Source: Novakomyces olei
Lineage: Eukaryota > Ascomycota > Novakomycetes > Novakomycetales > Novakomycetaceae
Assembly: GCA_016906335.1 (NCBI GenBank)
Contig: JADEYG010000007.1
Span: 744,001 to 808,000, forward strand
DNA length: 64,000 nucleotides
Reading direction: 5' to 3'
Under the pieces are notes generated by a model. It saw only the letters and a list, made by a program, of their open reading frames with translations. It had not been told where the DNA came from and searched no databases. Both the position numbers and the translations under genes were made by a program. Below, piece by piece: positions 11,419-24,607 of this stretch (positions within the stretch are counted from its first letter, which is position 1; every line of letters begins with the position of its first letter).

Positions 11419-11874
11419 ATTAGCTGCCGCCCATTGGCCGACGGACGCGGGCGACGGGGCTCCCGTCAGTAGAATTGTACAGCGAGCAATTGCAGTTGGC
11501 GTAGATTGGGATTGATTAATAAATAATAATATATAATGAATAAATAAATAAATGAATAATGAATAATGAATAATGAATAAATGAATAAATGAATAAATGA
11601 ATAAATGAATAAATGAATAAATGAATAAATGAATAAATGAATAAATGAATAAATGAATAAATGAATAAATGAATAAATGAATAAATGAATAAATGAATAA
11701 ATGAATAAATGAATAAATGAATAAATGAATAAATGAATAAATGAATAAATGAATAAATGAATAAATGAATAAATGAATAAATGAATAAATAAATAAATAA
11801 ATGAATCATGAATCTCATGATTTCGCCGTTCATATGACACAGGTTTGAAGCTCCGAGGCGATACGTGTCACAAA
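11419..11874. other. Region between the divergent OB-fold and DUF3807-like genes
   Basis: Mostly the 8-bp tandem repeat described separately. It must contain the start of the DUF3807-like transcript and probably the missing first exon of the OB-fold gene. No clear donor site could be placed for that exon. Confidence 0.5.
11550..11800. repeat. (AAATGAAT)n tandem repeat, about 30 copies
   Basis: Copies of an 8-bp unit run almost without error for about 250 bp, with decayed AATAATG and AAAT variants at both ends. Read on the minus strand it gives open frames cycling FIHLFIYS. These are repeat artefacts, not proteins. Confidence 0.97.
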
Positions 11875-12342
11875 ATGAACATCTCCGAGCGGCAAATGCT
11901 CGAATTTTATAATATACATTTTTCAGACGCTGCGCGGACTGCGTTTATTGAGCGATTAACAAATGGCCAAACAGAACGAGAGCAAGAAAAAGTTGAACGT
12001 TACCCAGACGGAACCGTTCGCACTCTGACCGATGAGCAGATTGCCTTTTTCCGTCAATCAGAGTTGAGGCAGCGTGAACGTGAAGCGGCCAAGTCGGAAA
12101 TTCCGTTTGACCAAAGACAGCAACTTGCACCGAATCAGCGTCAGGCAGTTGAAGAGGAGACACGAGCTGGAGAAGCGTTACCAGCCCACAAAGTGTGGGA
12201 CACTAGAGTCTACATGGACGCACTTTACACTGTGGAAAATATGGACCGAGTAAGAGAGGCCGAACACGAGCTGGACGACCAGTTTGCCATGCTGCCGAGG
12301 ACAGAGCGGCTGCGATACTGGCCAGTGGCGGCTATAAGATAG
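11875..12342 (+). CDS. DUF3807-like conserved fungal protein
   Basis: Intronless, 155 aa from the ATG at 11875; the frame opens slightly earlier but has no upstream ATG. The central block RYPDGTVRTLTDEQIAFFRQSELR matches, from memory, the signature of fungal DUF3807 proteins (a PDG..RTLTDEQIA.FRHSE pattern). Those are short, charged and of unknown function. The rest is mostly charged helix with many Glu, Arg and Gln residues. No signal peptide or membrane segment. It converges with the aminopeptidase gene. The family call is moderate. Confidence 0.7.
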   Translation: MNISERQMLEFYNIHFSDAARTAFIERLTNGQTEREQEKVERYPDGTVRTLTDEQIAFFRQSELRQREREAAKSEIPFDQRQQLAPNQRQAVEEETRAGEALPAHKVWDTRVYMDALYTVENMDRVREAEHELDDQFAMLPRTERLRYWPVAAIR

Positions 12343-12532
12343 ACGAAATAACGCCATATTGATTGGTCTAGTCAAAGTATCAGTGTATTATTACCTTGCT
12401 GCCGAGCGAAAAGGGCTTTTGATGGCAAGAGCTTTTGGAGAAAAGGGCTGCTCAAACACTTTTATTCAATCTGGAATAGAGAGCCACGAGGCCCGCAACC
12501 TGATCGTACTCGATTTTGCGTGGCACTTTGTT

Positions 12533-13607
12533 TTACTGTGCAGTGTCTATATACACTTTGGCTTCAACGTCATCATAATGATTGAAAAAGCCAGCAAACA
12601 GCTTGCACGCATTTTCCACGTCAGCTACGCCTGCCATTTCACGCACAGAGTGCATTGACAATTGCGGGTTGCCCAAGTCGAGCGTCCGGATCCCTGTTAA
12701 TGCTGCTAGTCTGGCGATTAGAACAATGTGAAATTGAAAAGGAGATTAAAGTTTAAGAGAAAAATTGTTCGGGAAAAGAGAGAGTAAGCTTAGAATGAAT
12801 AAAAAATATTAAAAAAATATTAAAAGATCAGAAAAAAGTCCATATAATAAGCCTACCCTGGACCGATGGTGGAGCCACACGAAGAGTCATTGCGGACGAC
12901 AAACAATTGCAGTTTTGTTTTTGACGCTTCTGCTACCTTTTGCAGCAAAACGATTCCCGGACTATTGGTGACGTACCGTTGGTTTGCATTGATTTTGATT
13001 ACAGTGCCCTATAATATTAAGTGATGGGCTATTAATGTGTGACAGTACCTCATTCAATCGTGGTTTATGCTCGCCCTCGTACTTTGAGGCATACTGCAAA
13101 GTCAGTCAAGTTTACAGGATTCACGTACATTAGGGTGAACAGCGTGAGCCATGTCTGCGCTTATAACAAAACTGCGAGCCATTGATTGTTCAAACAAAGG
13201 TGCAGGATCAGATTTTGGAGGGATCGAGTTGTACACACGTTGCAGACTGGCTATTAGCAATATGTAATTAAAAGTCTAGAATCTTACGTGGCAGGCAAGA
13301 AATTAGAAGCAGCGCCTTGTGCAGAAACAGATCCAATTTCTTCGTGGTCAAAGCAGGCAACAACGTGAACGCTTTTATCTTGCTGATCACTGAGAGAGTC
13401 AATTAAACCTGTTACAGCACAAAACGTCATCCCCAAATTATCCAGACGCTGGGAGACTATAAACTCGTCATTCAGTCCGAGAAAAGTGGGTGCCTGTGTG
13501 TCGTACAAAATGAGTTCAAAGTCTTTGATATTTGAAATGGCTGACTGTTAGCGTAAAAGTTCATTCCTTGTTTTGTTTTATTTAATTTATTTTCATAAAT
13601 AAACAAA

Positions 13608-13638
<31 letters not shown>

Positions 13639-14453
13639 ACTATTGGCTTATTTCGTCTCTAAACTTTTCCAGCTTACCAGTTTCCAATTGATCAGCAACA
13701 AGTTTGAGGAGGGGTATAGGGTGCCGGCCTTCTACGGCCAAGTCATCTTGCGGTATCTTCACGGGCTCTTCCAGTTCCAATTGCGCCGATACGAGGCCTG
13801 CAACGGGCAGCAGTTGCGTCTCCTTGTTGAATTCAAAGCTGGTGTTTGCCTCTCGATTGAGATGAATTGCCAGCGTAGGTATACGTACAACTAGACGAAT
13901 GTTAGCACGCTCATACATCAATCTGCCTCGTGCGGCTGATAAGATCAATCATGTAAAAAATAAAAATAAACCCCACTGGCTCTTTGCCCAACACATTTGC
14001 CTTACGCGGTTTATCAATTCGCACAAGCCTTTGTACTAATGCACCATTTTCCTCAACGATAACGCGGCCCGCGACACTGAGGTCCCGATCAAACCAAGTG
14101 TGCCAAAGGCCGCCGCCATAAGTCTCCACTGCAAGCTGAATATAGCCTTCCGCAAGCCGCTTAGAGTTTGGCTTTAATCGCAGCGTGGGACTGTCTGTGT
14201 GTGTGCCAACGACGGCAAACCCGTGCTCGTGGTCAAAGCCCTTGCCAACTACAAAGGCGATTATGCTGCTAGAGTTGCGAGTAACATAGTACCGTCCTCC
14301 CCGCTGCAGAGGCGGCCAGGTTTTAGCCTCAGAAAGTGCGTGGAACCCTGCTTGGTCCAGGAACTGGCGGACACTCGCCGTTGCATGGTACGGAGATACC
14401 GCGCTCTTGGCAAAGTCAAGAAAACGCGTACAGTACGCCCGTGTTTCCGCCAT
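12533..14453 (-). CDS. APE4: Aspartyl aminopeptidase, M18 family (DNPEP/APE4)
   Basis: Metallo-aminopeptidase that removes N-terminal Asp/Glu; the yeast relative Ape4 is cytosolic and a Cvt cargo. Seven exons: 14006-14453, 13678-13890, 13288-13540, 13129-13250, 13049-13093, 12857-13008 and 12533-12710. All join in frame. Metal-ligand and catalytic motifs are present: VVGTHTDSPTLRLKP, ACFDHEEIGS and SADMAHAVHPN. A conserved LDLGNPQLSMHSVREM block lies near the C-terminus. Introns 1, 2 and 3 end CTAACATTCGTCTAG, CTAACAGTCAG and GCTAATAG. It is divergently arranged with the SelO gene. Confidence 0.95.
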
Positions 14454-15076
14454 AGACCGTAGGAAGGTGACGGCACTGCACTTTTGTGTATTGTGGACAC
14501 TTGTTGGTGTAAAGTGCAGTTTTGTACAATTTAAAGTGTGTTCAATGTAAGTGTGTACAATGTAAGTGTGTACAATGTAAGTGTGTACAATGTAAGGTTT
14601 TACAATTTAAAGAGTGTACTTTGCAAGTGTCTACGATGTAAGTGTACATTGCAGGCCTTCTACGATTTAAAGTTTGTACAATGTAAGGTTTTACAATTTA
14701 AAGTGTGTACAGTGCAAGTACTGTCTAGTACAAAGGGCTGTAAAGTGTAAATATTGTACAGTAGAAGTACGGTGCAAGTGCCGTACATAATAGTGCAAAG
14801 TATCTCGCAAACATCGAATTTACCTTGTAATAACAGGGTGGGTACATATGAAGTACGACAGCTGAAATGACAGCGGCGGTAAAGTACACTCCACTTTATC
14901 GGCAGGTAATAACGGCGTAAAGTACGGACTCGGTCGGCATAACGTAGCACGTACAATATTAAGCAGTGTAATAGGCAACATTCAAGTTAGGAGGCCACTA
15001 TCCCAAATCTGGCAAAAAAGTATATAAACGCGGGGAAATGAATGGCGGCCGATCAACAGTGCAAAGTGTGCGAGCA
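14454..15076. promoter_or_regulatory. Divergent promoter (APE4 / SelO) with degenerate TGTACAATGTAA repeats
   Basis: From about 14534 to 14770 an imperfect unit of about 15 bp (GTGTGTACAATGTAA and variants) recurs more than ten times. Each copy carries a TGTAC-type core. A TATA box (TATATAAA, 15021-15028) lies next to the SelO gene. No protein is encoded here. The arrayed palindromic GTAC cores could be factor sites, which is inference. Confidence 0.6.
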
Positions 15077-17201
<2,125 letters not shown>

Positions 17202-17333
17202 TAGTGTTATTGCAATATACTGATGATTAAGGCGCCTAAAATTTTAAATATAATATAAATCTAATCTCACGAATAATGAATATAGAGAGCGGATCCTTTA
17301 ATATGTACAAAACACGGCCTCCTACGCCAAACC

Positions 17334-19579
17334 CTATTGCTCAATTAGCATATTTCGAAGATCATCGAGCCGCCGCCTATTATTGTATAGAGACTCATCG
17401 AATATCCAGCCATTCACGTTCGAGACCCAAGCTCGTTCCTGTGATCTTTCGTGCTGAATCCAACTGTGATCGAGTTCAAACTCATTTCCCACGGCAAACT
17501 GACCAGCGGCATCGCTTGACGCCTGAGGCTTGAGGATCCGCGCCCCTGTTTTGGCGTTTACAATGAGGTAGTCATCCTTTAAATCTTCCAGTCCCTCAAA
17601 AACATCCTGAACAAAATCCTGAACAGTACTAGAATCTCCATTTTTTGCACACGGGACCCACCGCAGTTTAACCGGGTCAAAAATCATTGAGCCGCAGGAT
17701 TTCGGAGCCAAGGGTTTCCCTCCTCCACTTTTACCACCTAAATTTGCAATCAAAGCAGGTCTTGTTGGCTGTTTGACTGCAGCAGCAAAGCTTCTCCTTA
17801 ACGAATCTTCACCTTCCCATCGTCTTGTTTCCGTATTGTACTTCATACTCCCTGAAGTCTTGGGAATCACATGCATGTCCTCCTTTCGTATCAGCCTCGG
17901 CTGTTTACGAACAGGTGCCATATTTTGAGGCGATTTTCTCAAGGAATTAGAAGCTGCAGAGGTAGAGGCAGAAGCAGAAGCAGAAGCAGCTGCTCTTTCT
18001 GCATTCTTTTGAGCAGTGCATTCGGCTGCTCTTCGGCTACTCGCTGTCGGCTGCAAAAACTGCCTTGATTTCGTTGTTCTCAAAGGCCTGTTCGCCTGTT
18101 GACCAAAAGAAGGCGGCTGTGGTTGAGCCAGCGTATTGCTAGAGACTTTACTGCCCAACTGGAAATTGGATCCCGCCTTTTTCAGCGACGGGCTCTTCAA
18201 GTACCGACGTTCTTCCTCTGGCGAAGCACTTAAATCCTCGATTGAGGTTAGTGAGTCTGTTAATCCCTCGGCAATTTGCCACCGTCTACCGCTTATGCGT
18301 AAGGATTTTTGCTGATTCGAATTCTGCTTCAAATCTTCACCAGACGCAATCCGTTTAGCCTTTGTTGGACTTGATGAAACGTGGTGTGAGGAAGCTGCTC
18401 CAGCTCCACCTGGGAGAAAGGGCTTGGAAGGTGAGGATCTCAGCTTCTGGGGACTGCCTGGGGCTGACGATAGATGCTGCACTGACGGCTGTGGCCTTAA
18501 CATAAAAGTAGAAGGTCTGTGAGAGACTGTACCTTGCAGTGTTTTCGTTAGCGAAGCTGATGGGGCAGAATTAGAAGACGATGCTTTTCTCACAGAGCTT
18601 GTCGTAGCGGCAGGGGCACTGCCAGGCTGAGAGTAATGGCCCTGCACGGGCCTTGAAGGTTGAATTGTTTTTAATGAACCCATTTTTTCAGACATCATTA
18701 CGTCAAAGTTATTGACTGACGGCATCTTTCTCGCTTTCAAAGTAGCCTCAAACGAACGGGCACTCGATATCTTTTTGAGCCTTGCTTGAGTAAGCGTTTT
18801 AGAAGCGTCTTCAAATTCGACCCCAGCCGCCTCGTCGTCCTCCGAGTCCTCTTGGAAACGTACAGTATTGTTATTGCTGCTTCCTACTTGATCTCCGTCC
18901 CAAATCGAATGGTCTTGCTCATTGTCACGATTACTTTTGGCTTTAGATAGCATTGCCTTTAGATCAAACGTGCCTTGAGGCAGATCGAGACCGTTGGATA
19001 CGCTTTCATCGTCCTCGCTATCGAAAAAAGTCGATAACGAGGACGCTGAGCTTGTATGGCCGTGCATGCCCCGCAGTACCCCGGCCTTGCGGAATCCCAG
19101 ACTGCCTTCTTCAGAGCTGAACCCATCATCAAAAGCTGTTTCTGCTTGTTTCTGCACGTGTTAGTTGATGCCTAAAATTAAACAAAATAGACGAGGGAGA
19201 CGAGCAGAAAGAGTAATAGAGAAACGATAAAAAAGGGGCAAACGCAGAGATTAATGGTAGGGCAAATTAATGGTAAGGCAGATTAATGGTGGGAGAGCAT
19301 ACTTGTGGCGAATGGCCAAGGCTGTCCTTTTCCTCTGGAGCAGTAGAAATAGATAAACGCGAAAGGTTCAGTGCCGCTCGCGATACAGACTTGGCGCCGT
19401 TATCAAACGCGTCGAACGCGTCTTCGTCCTCGCTTTCGGTCCACTTTGAAAGGTCAGCTGCTTTTTGGCCCGCGCGTTTCAGCCTTGTTGGCCTTGCGTC
19501 TGCAGTTGTTAGCGACGTGCGTTTCGTGTGCCGTTTGCTTGTTACCATTCTCAATAAAGTCCTCAGAATAGTCGTCCAT
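17334..19579 (-). CDS. BFA1: BFA1/byr4-like subunit of the mitotic-exit/septation GAP
   Basis: Scaffold partner of the Bub2/cdc16 GAP that restrains the Tem1/spg1 GTPase at spindle poles. Three exons: a 34-nt first exon 19546-19579 (M D D Y S E D F I E N), 19303-19499 and 17334-19151, together 682 aa in frame. The 46-nt first intron ends GCTAACAACTGCAG and the second ends ACTAACACGTGCAG. The body is Ser-rich and disordered. The C-terminal third carries conserved blocks: RPALIANLGG, CGSMIFDPVKLRWVP, VGNEFELDHSWIQ and NGWIFDESLYNN. This pattern is typical of byr4/Bfa1. The long second-frame ATG in the intron region is a shadow. Confidence 0.75.
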
Positions 19580-20072
19580 TGAGGCAATTTAACTATGACA
19601 CCAAAACTGCTGATCGTAAATGTCGCGTTTGTCCCGGGTCCTTTGAGGCAATTGGCGTATCGCAGCAAATGCCGCCGTTTCTCTCGCCGACCAGAATTGC
19701 GGTGGCTGAACGCGCGCGTACTGATTGGCAATTATACTCAATATTATAATATGAGGCGTGTGTTTTATACTCGTTTTATATACTCGTATTATACTATACA
19801 CTCCTACTTTATTATAGACTCGAAACATTATAAACTCCGCTTTATGTTACACACGGGGCGAATTATGTTGTACACAACTTTGAGCCTATAAGAATTATAG
19901 CTCAATGTTCGTGCGGGCTTATATTCACGAGATTATTCTGTCTGCGTGATGTGAAAGCAAGGATTATTTATTCTAATAACCCTAACCCTAATAGTGTACA
20001 GGTTCTACTCTAGCCAGCTTGCGTCGAGGCCATCTGGTGATGGGCAGTATGGCGACAAGTGAATGATATTAT
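19580..20072. promoter_or_regulatory. Divergent promoter (BFA1-like / XRCC4-like) with telomere-like repeat
   Basis: Contains TAACCCTAACCCTAAT (19977-19992) about 82 bp before the XRCC4-like start codon, and TATA-like runs (ATACTCGTATTATACTATACAC, about 19780-19801). No protein frame could be supported. Confidence 0.5.
19977..19992. promoter_or_regulatory. Telomere-type CCCTAA motif, XRCC4-like promoter
   Basis: Two tandem CCCTAA units 81 bp before the XRCC4-like start codon, in a divergent promoter shared with the BFA1-like gene. Confidence 0.5.
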
Positions 20073-21034
20073 ATGAAGCTGACTGCGCTCAAGGCCCGCA
20101 CATCTGCGTCAAGGCTCCTGGTAGCCGGTCGCACTCTGCCACCTGACGGCGTCGTATTAACTGCCACAGATACTGAGCACACGTACTATATTGAAGGTGA
20201 GTGTCTGTTTAACTCGAATGAAGCTCAAAAGTTAGGCGACCATGATACAATCCTAAAGTGGAAAAGGGAAACGTTTGATGGCAGCGACAAGGAATTTGTT
20301 GAACTTGTGCGTGCGTTATTCACAGAGCACGTAGAACCTACACGCGCCGTGGATATACGGTTCCAAGCTAGAAGAGGAGCTGTTCAGGTAAGAAAGGAAA
20401 AAGCAGCCATTTTCATGATACGGGTCAACTAAGTTTCAAGATAATTATGACTAGTGCGAGTGGCAACGAGCAAACGTTGCAGGTAGGGCCTACAGCTTCA
20501 TTATAGAGCTCAAGCAAAACAGTTACGGGTCGGTGTGATAGAGATGCAGCTGAATGACGAGCTGAGAGCGCCTCTGTTTGATTGGATAGTAGAGGATCTT
20601 GATACTATGAGGACGGATAGTGTATGGAGCAACTGCACATTTACCAATCTAACTATACAGACTGCTCGTCGTGGTGTATCCACCCAAGACGGCGCCTTGT
20701 TACTACGCGAAATGGAAGAATTCAACGCGCGACGTGAGCCTGAATTGATCAACAAGGTACCCCTCCCTTTCAAAATACCTTATTTCACTCTTTTTAATAT
20801 TTTACTTTTTAAATCTACAACAAATAATAACATTTCCAGTTTGTTCAAGTTTTAAACGCCAAAAAGAAACGCATTCGACAGTTGGAAGCAGAGCTGAACC
20901 CATTACGCGCTAACGCGTCTGATACTGAGGACTCGGCGGATACTCCGCATCCACGAAAATCCTCTTCACCCACTGAGTCAGTTAGAAAACCGTCGCCCAG
21001 TCCATCTGACGGATCTGATTCAACAAACGAATGA
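20073..21034 (+). CDS. LIF1: XRCC4/LIF1-like non-homologous end-joining factor
   Basis: The XRCC4 family forms coiled-coil dimers that hold DNA ligase IV at double-strand breaks. Exons: 20073-20387, about 20496 (or 20487)-20756, and 20840-21034. The N-terminal half reads as the beta-sandwich head (TYYIEGECLF..., AVDIRFQARRGAVQ, LRVGVIEMQLN), followed by helix (PLFDWIVEDLDTM, LLLREMEEFNARREPE). It then passes to FVQVLNAKKKRIRQLEAEL, which closely parallels the XRCC4 coiled-coil segment FILVLNEKKTKIRSL. The tail is Ser/Pro-rich with SxTE-like sites. Length about 256 aa. The exon 2 acceptor is uncertain because two AGs keep frame. Confidence 0.7.
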
Positions 21035-21440
21035 TACTCGAGTACTTCACTGCACAGATTCTTTTGGTCCATCAAAACATTGGCGTCATTATAATGACAG
21101 CATTCGTTATCGCTAATTCTCCTATAATAACTTATATTTAAGAACAGTCATCTAAATTAAATACTTTAATTAAATCAGTCATACTATCGATAGAATGCTA
21201 GATTAATGACTAGATTAATAATAATAATTAATGAAATATTGCTAAATACTCAGATCAGTAAACAGAGCAGAGGGCAGCAGTCAGCGTCAAGGTGAGGCTC
21301 AAAAGCACCAATGCCAGAGCCAACCTTTGGCCGAACTTACCAGCGCGAGAAGCAGCATTGTACCTGAAAATCAAAGGAAAATTTGATACAAAAGGGGACG
21401 AATTTTAAATTGAAGGGGTAATAAATTGGCTAGTTTTGCG
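21035..21440. other. Intergenic region XRCC4-like / AF4-like
   Basis: AT-rich 3' flank of the XRCC4-like gene, then the putative small minus-strand exon described separately, then a short A/T-rich leader before the AF4-like start. Nothing else could be supported. Confidence 0.4.
21255..21363 (-). CDS. Possible last exon of a small tail-anchored membrane protein
   Basis: After an acceptor (GATTTTCAG) the minus strand reads YNAASRAGKFGQR, then a 20-residue hydrophobic helix (LALALVLLSLTLTAALCSVY) and a stop at 21255. Basic residues before a C-terminal helix suggest a tail anchor. No upstream exon with an ATG could be placed before the divergent AF4-like gene begins at 21441, so this may also be chance. 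Family not recognised. Confidence 0.25.
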
Positions 21441-23978
21441 ATGGACAAGTCTGTGTTTGACAGCCGACTAGACGCGATTCTGACTCTAATACCGCTTGAT
21501 CCTTATGTGCCTCCCGGTGGGAGCTCAGATTGGGTCTCGTACTTTAAAGTGACTGGAGCAGAAGACTGGGAAATTGCTTCGCGTAATAAGCACTTGTCTA
21601 TTCACACGGGTAATGGAGACACCAGTTCAGACAACACACCTCCTTTAACTCCGGCATCGGCAGCAATGCTTCCAACGACTCCCAAGAAAAATGCGTCTGA
21701 GCCACAAACGTCAAAGAGCCCTGCACAGCGGAACGGAGTGAATCAACATAAAAATGTAGCAAAGACAGTAGTCGACAATGATATACAATCACGGTCTCCT
21801 GGCAGCAATTCTATTCGGCCAGGTGCGGCTACACCTGATCCGATAAGCCCGACACTGCCATCTGCAGTGCTAAAGGGACTATTGACACCGGGACCAGTGA
21901 GTCCCTCTTTGCCACAGTGGGCAATGCCAATAAACAATGGCAGTGCTCAGTCGCCTTTTGGGCCGGAAACTGTACTGCCAAGTGAGGGGATTTCTAAACC
22001 AGGGGATGAGCCATCAGTGACGAAAAATAAGTCCAAACCATTACACGGTGAGAGGGTGAGATCAAGCACGGATTTGACGGACGGTCAACAAGACCAATCA
22101 AAACATAAATCGAAACGGATAAAACTTGAAGAAAGGGATGACAATTCTTCGAAAAGAGCAGTGGATACCGATCCTAAGGAGCCACAAAATGTATCAGCAC
22201 GGGAACAGACAGAAAAGGAAATTGCAAAAGCACATTTGGGGATGCGCAAGTCAAAGATAATCGCTCTTAAAGTCAACCAAAGAGCGCTCGCTCAGGTCTT
22301 GACTGGTGATAAAGGCACTGATAGACACTCTGGCTCTTTTGCGAGTGGCGAAGGCAATGAGAAGGATGGGAAATCACAAAGAGTCGAGGACAAGGCCAAT
22401 AAGACGGGCGAAAAATACGATAAAGGTGAAGATGTACGGAATTCTGTTGAGCCAAAGCCAGAGTCTGCTGATATAAGGGAAAACTCTGAAAAGGCTCAAT
22501 CATTCGACAAGAGGAGACAAGTGTCTGGGAAGCGGGAGCCTTCTAAAACGACAAAAGCTGACGATGGCCAGTCAATGAACGCGAACCAGTCAACTGAAAA
22601 CAAGTTGTCCTCCGAAAAGATAAATACAAGTGCAGCGCAGTCGACAGGCTATTCTAAACCCAATATGCCCGACAAAAAATCTGGGTTTGACAAGAAATTA
22701 TCCTCCAAACCTCGTTCTCAAGATAGTTCTACGAGGGAAAATAAAGAGTCTATTGCTATGGAAAAACCTCTGGAAAGAAAAGATGTGCCTGGTAGCCAGT
22801 CGTCATCTTCTAGTGCCGAGTCCATTGAAGGGAAAGAGCCTGCTATGGCGAAATCGCTTTCGATTAAAGGAGCTGCTGACCGAGCAAGACAACAGCAGTT
22901 GCCGGATAAGAGTCTAGTGAACAGTCCATCAGTCTCTGATAGCGAGTTGGTCTCTGTACAAACACCAGTTGCTCAAAAGTCTGCAAATATATCTCTAAGC
23001 GAGTATCAAAGAGGAAGAAAACGTACTACCAGCCAATCTTCGGAACAGTCTAAAGCTTCTCCAACCTGCCAGTTAGTTGAGGATCGTCGGAATCAGGAGC
23101 AGCCATGGGACATTGGAAAACCTAAACAGAATCTATCTACTATTTTCTACGAGTATGCTAACTGCTTTGCTTTATTCTTTCCTTTACAGCCACTCTGTAA
23201 CAAGGCAATTGGTTGTTTTTATTCAGACAGACGCTTTATTTAACAAAAATTGATTTCATTTGTCCTTTGTTTGGTCTGGTTTAATTTGAGTCGAATCGGT
23301 TGGATTTTTTCGGCCTTGTTTTTGTAATTTGTCTGTCTATAGTCATTACATTTAAATTCTTCTAACGTATTCAGATATCATGGCATTGCCACTGAGCTTA
23401 AGCGAAAATACGACAAGAAGCATGACGAATGTGTGCTTTTCGATTCGCTCTTATGTTACGCAGTTGCTTACACTGCGGGTAACCATTCCGGGGGAATAGG
23501 AAATCTTTTAGATTTTTTCCGGAGATATGTACCGCTGGACTCTTTTAGGGAAAGCATTCGTTTATGGCTGAATCAGCTGTTTTCGACTCTCTGTTTGTGG
23601 CATATTAATCATCTGAACCTCATCTTGGCGGACACTTGCAGAAAACTAGAGAGTGTCGATAATGATCAAGCAAAGCTGGCAGAACTCCAAGACCGATTAC
23701 TGAAGCAGACAAAAGAGTTAACTGTGCACTGGATCAGGTTGCAGAGAGCGAGTAAGATTGGCGCAGACTTGCACAGGAATTATCTGAGCCAGCACTCTCC
23801 AGAGACGGAGAAGCTCATGTCGCAAATGGCACAGACTGATCCAATGATTCCACAGACGAACGTGACTTCGATAGACCGCTTGCTCAGAATGTCTCTTACG
23901 TATCTGGACGAGCTTAAACTCCGTGAAAAGGGAACACAGGCTGCTTATCGTTACGAGGCAGCCAAAGCGTTGCGATAA
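21441..23978 (+). CDS. Disordered protein with AF4/FMR2-like C-terminal homology domain (candidate SEC scaffold)
   Basis: Exons 21441-23152 and 23375-23978 (donor GTATGC, acceptor CTAACGTATTCAG); about 771 aa. Residues 1-60 include LDPYVPPGGSSDWVSYFKV. About 500 residues follow that are Ser/Lys/Glu-rich and disordered. The last about 200 residues are helical: FYEYHGIATELKRKYDKKHD, ECVLFDSLLCYAVAYTAGN, LFSTLCLWHINHLNLILAD, ELTVHWIRLQRASKIGADL and DRLLRMSLTYLDELKLRE. By order and spacing these parallel the helices of the AF4/FMR2 C-terminal homology domain (YLEEAKKLKHNAD..., AVYYLDAVVSFIECGNAL...). AFF proteins scaffold the super elongation complex with ELL; fission yeast Ebp1 is a candidate counterpart. 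This is structural inference by eye. Confidence 0.5.
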
Positions 23979-24607
23979 ACACAGTAGAAAAAGGACGGAT
24001 TGTTTTACTTGGTAATGCTAATGATTATTGCTTTGATTGATTTGTAGGTTATTTTTGTAGAATGGAGTGGATTGTTGCAAGCAAATACTGAAAAGCGCTG
24101 CCTTTGATGAAAACAATAAGAATGGTATAATAAATAATAATAAATAATAATAAATAATAAAATATAATATAATAAAATATAATAAAATATAATAAAATAT
24201 TATTATTATTTATGAGATAATTATACTTGCGTCTTAATGTATCAGCAATAGGAGAGGAATTCTACCGTATTAATAAATTATTTCGTACATGTAACTTCCT
24301 ATTACAGACTGATGTGCACGTGCGGCATTAGTTGGCTATCTCGACGCAGCTGTCAGGAGAAAACTCCATCACACTTTTTTTTTAAATTGATTTTGTTTGA
24401 AAAGTTGGGGACCGGTAATTTGCACTTAATACGAGGAGGCAGCAAAGTTGGAAGAAGGACGGCAGTTACATCTTATCGGCATTTGATCCTTCTCGACTGC
24501 CTTGCAAGGATCTGCTTTCCCGGTGCTTGAACCTCATTGGCATTTTGCCAATATTACTTTTGCGCTTGCCTCTTAATTGACCCAGCTTCAAGTGAGCAAT
24601 TGAAGTG
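23979..24607. promoter_or_regulatory. VTC gene upstream region with (AATAATAA)n repeats and CACGTG box
   Basis: Holds A/T microsatellites (about 24127-24205) and the CACGTG box listed separately. No protein frame was supported. It is the 3' flank of the AF4-like gene and the promoter of the VTC gene. Confidence 0.5.
24317..24322. promoter_or_regulatory. CACGTG box upstream of VTC gene
   Basis: GTGCACGTGCGG sits 286 bp before the VTC start codon. In budding yeast VTC genes are induced by phosphate starvation through Pho4 at CACGTG sites. The same use here is inference from site plus neighbour. Confidence 0.4.

Noticed and set aside
11466-11840. Two long minus-strand frames of FIHLFIYS repeats
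   Set aside because: They are read-through of an 8-bp tandem repeat whose unit length keeps all frames open.
13974-14003. Extension of APE4 exon 1 into GFIFIFYMIDLISRT
   Set aside because: This is intron sequence; splicing at GTAAGG to CTAACATTCGTCTAG restores the family block DKPLVRIPTLAIHLNR.
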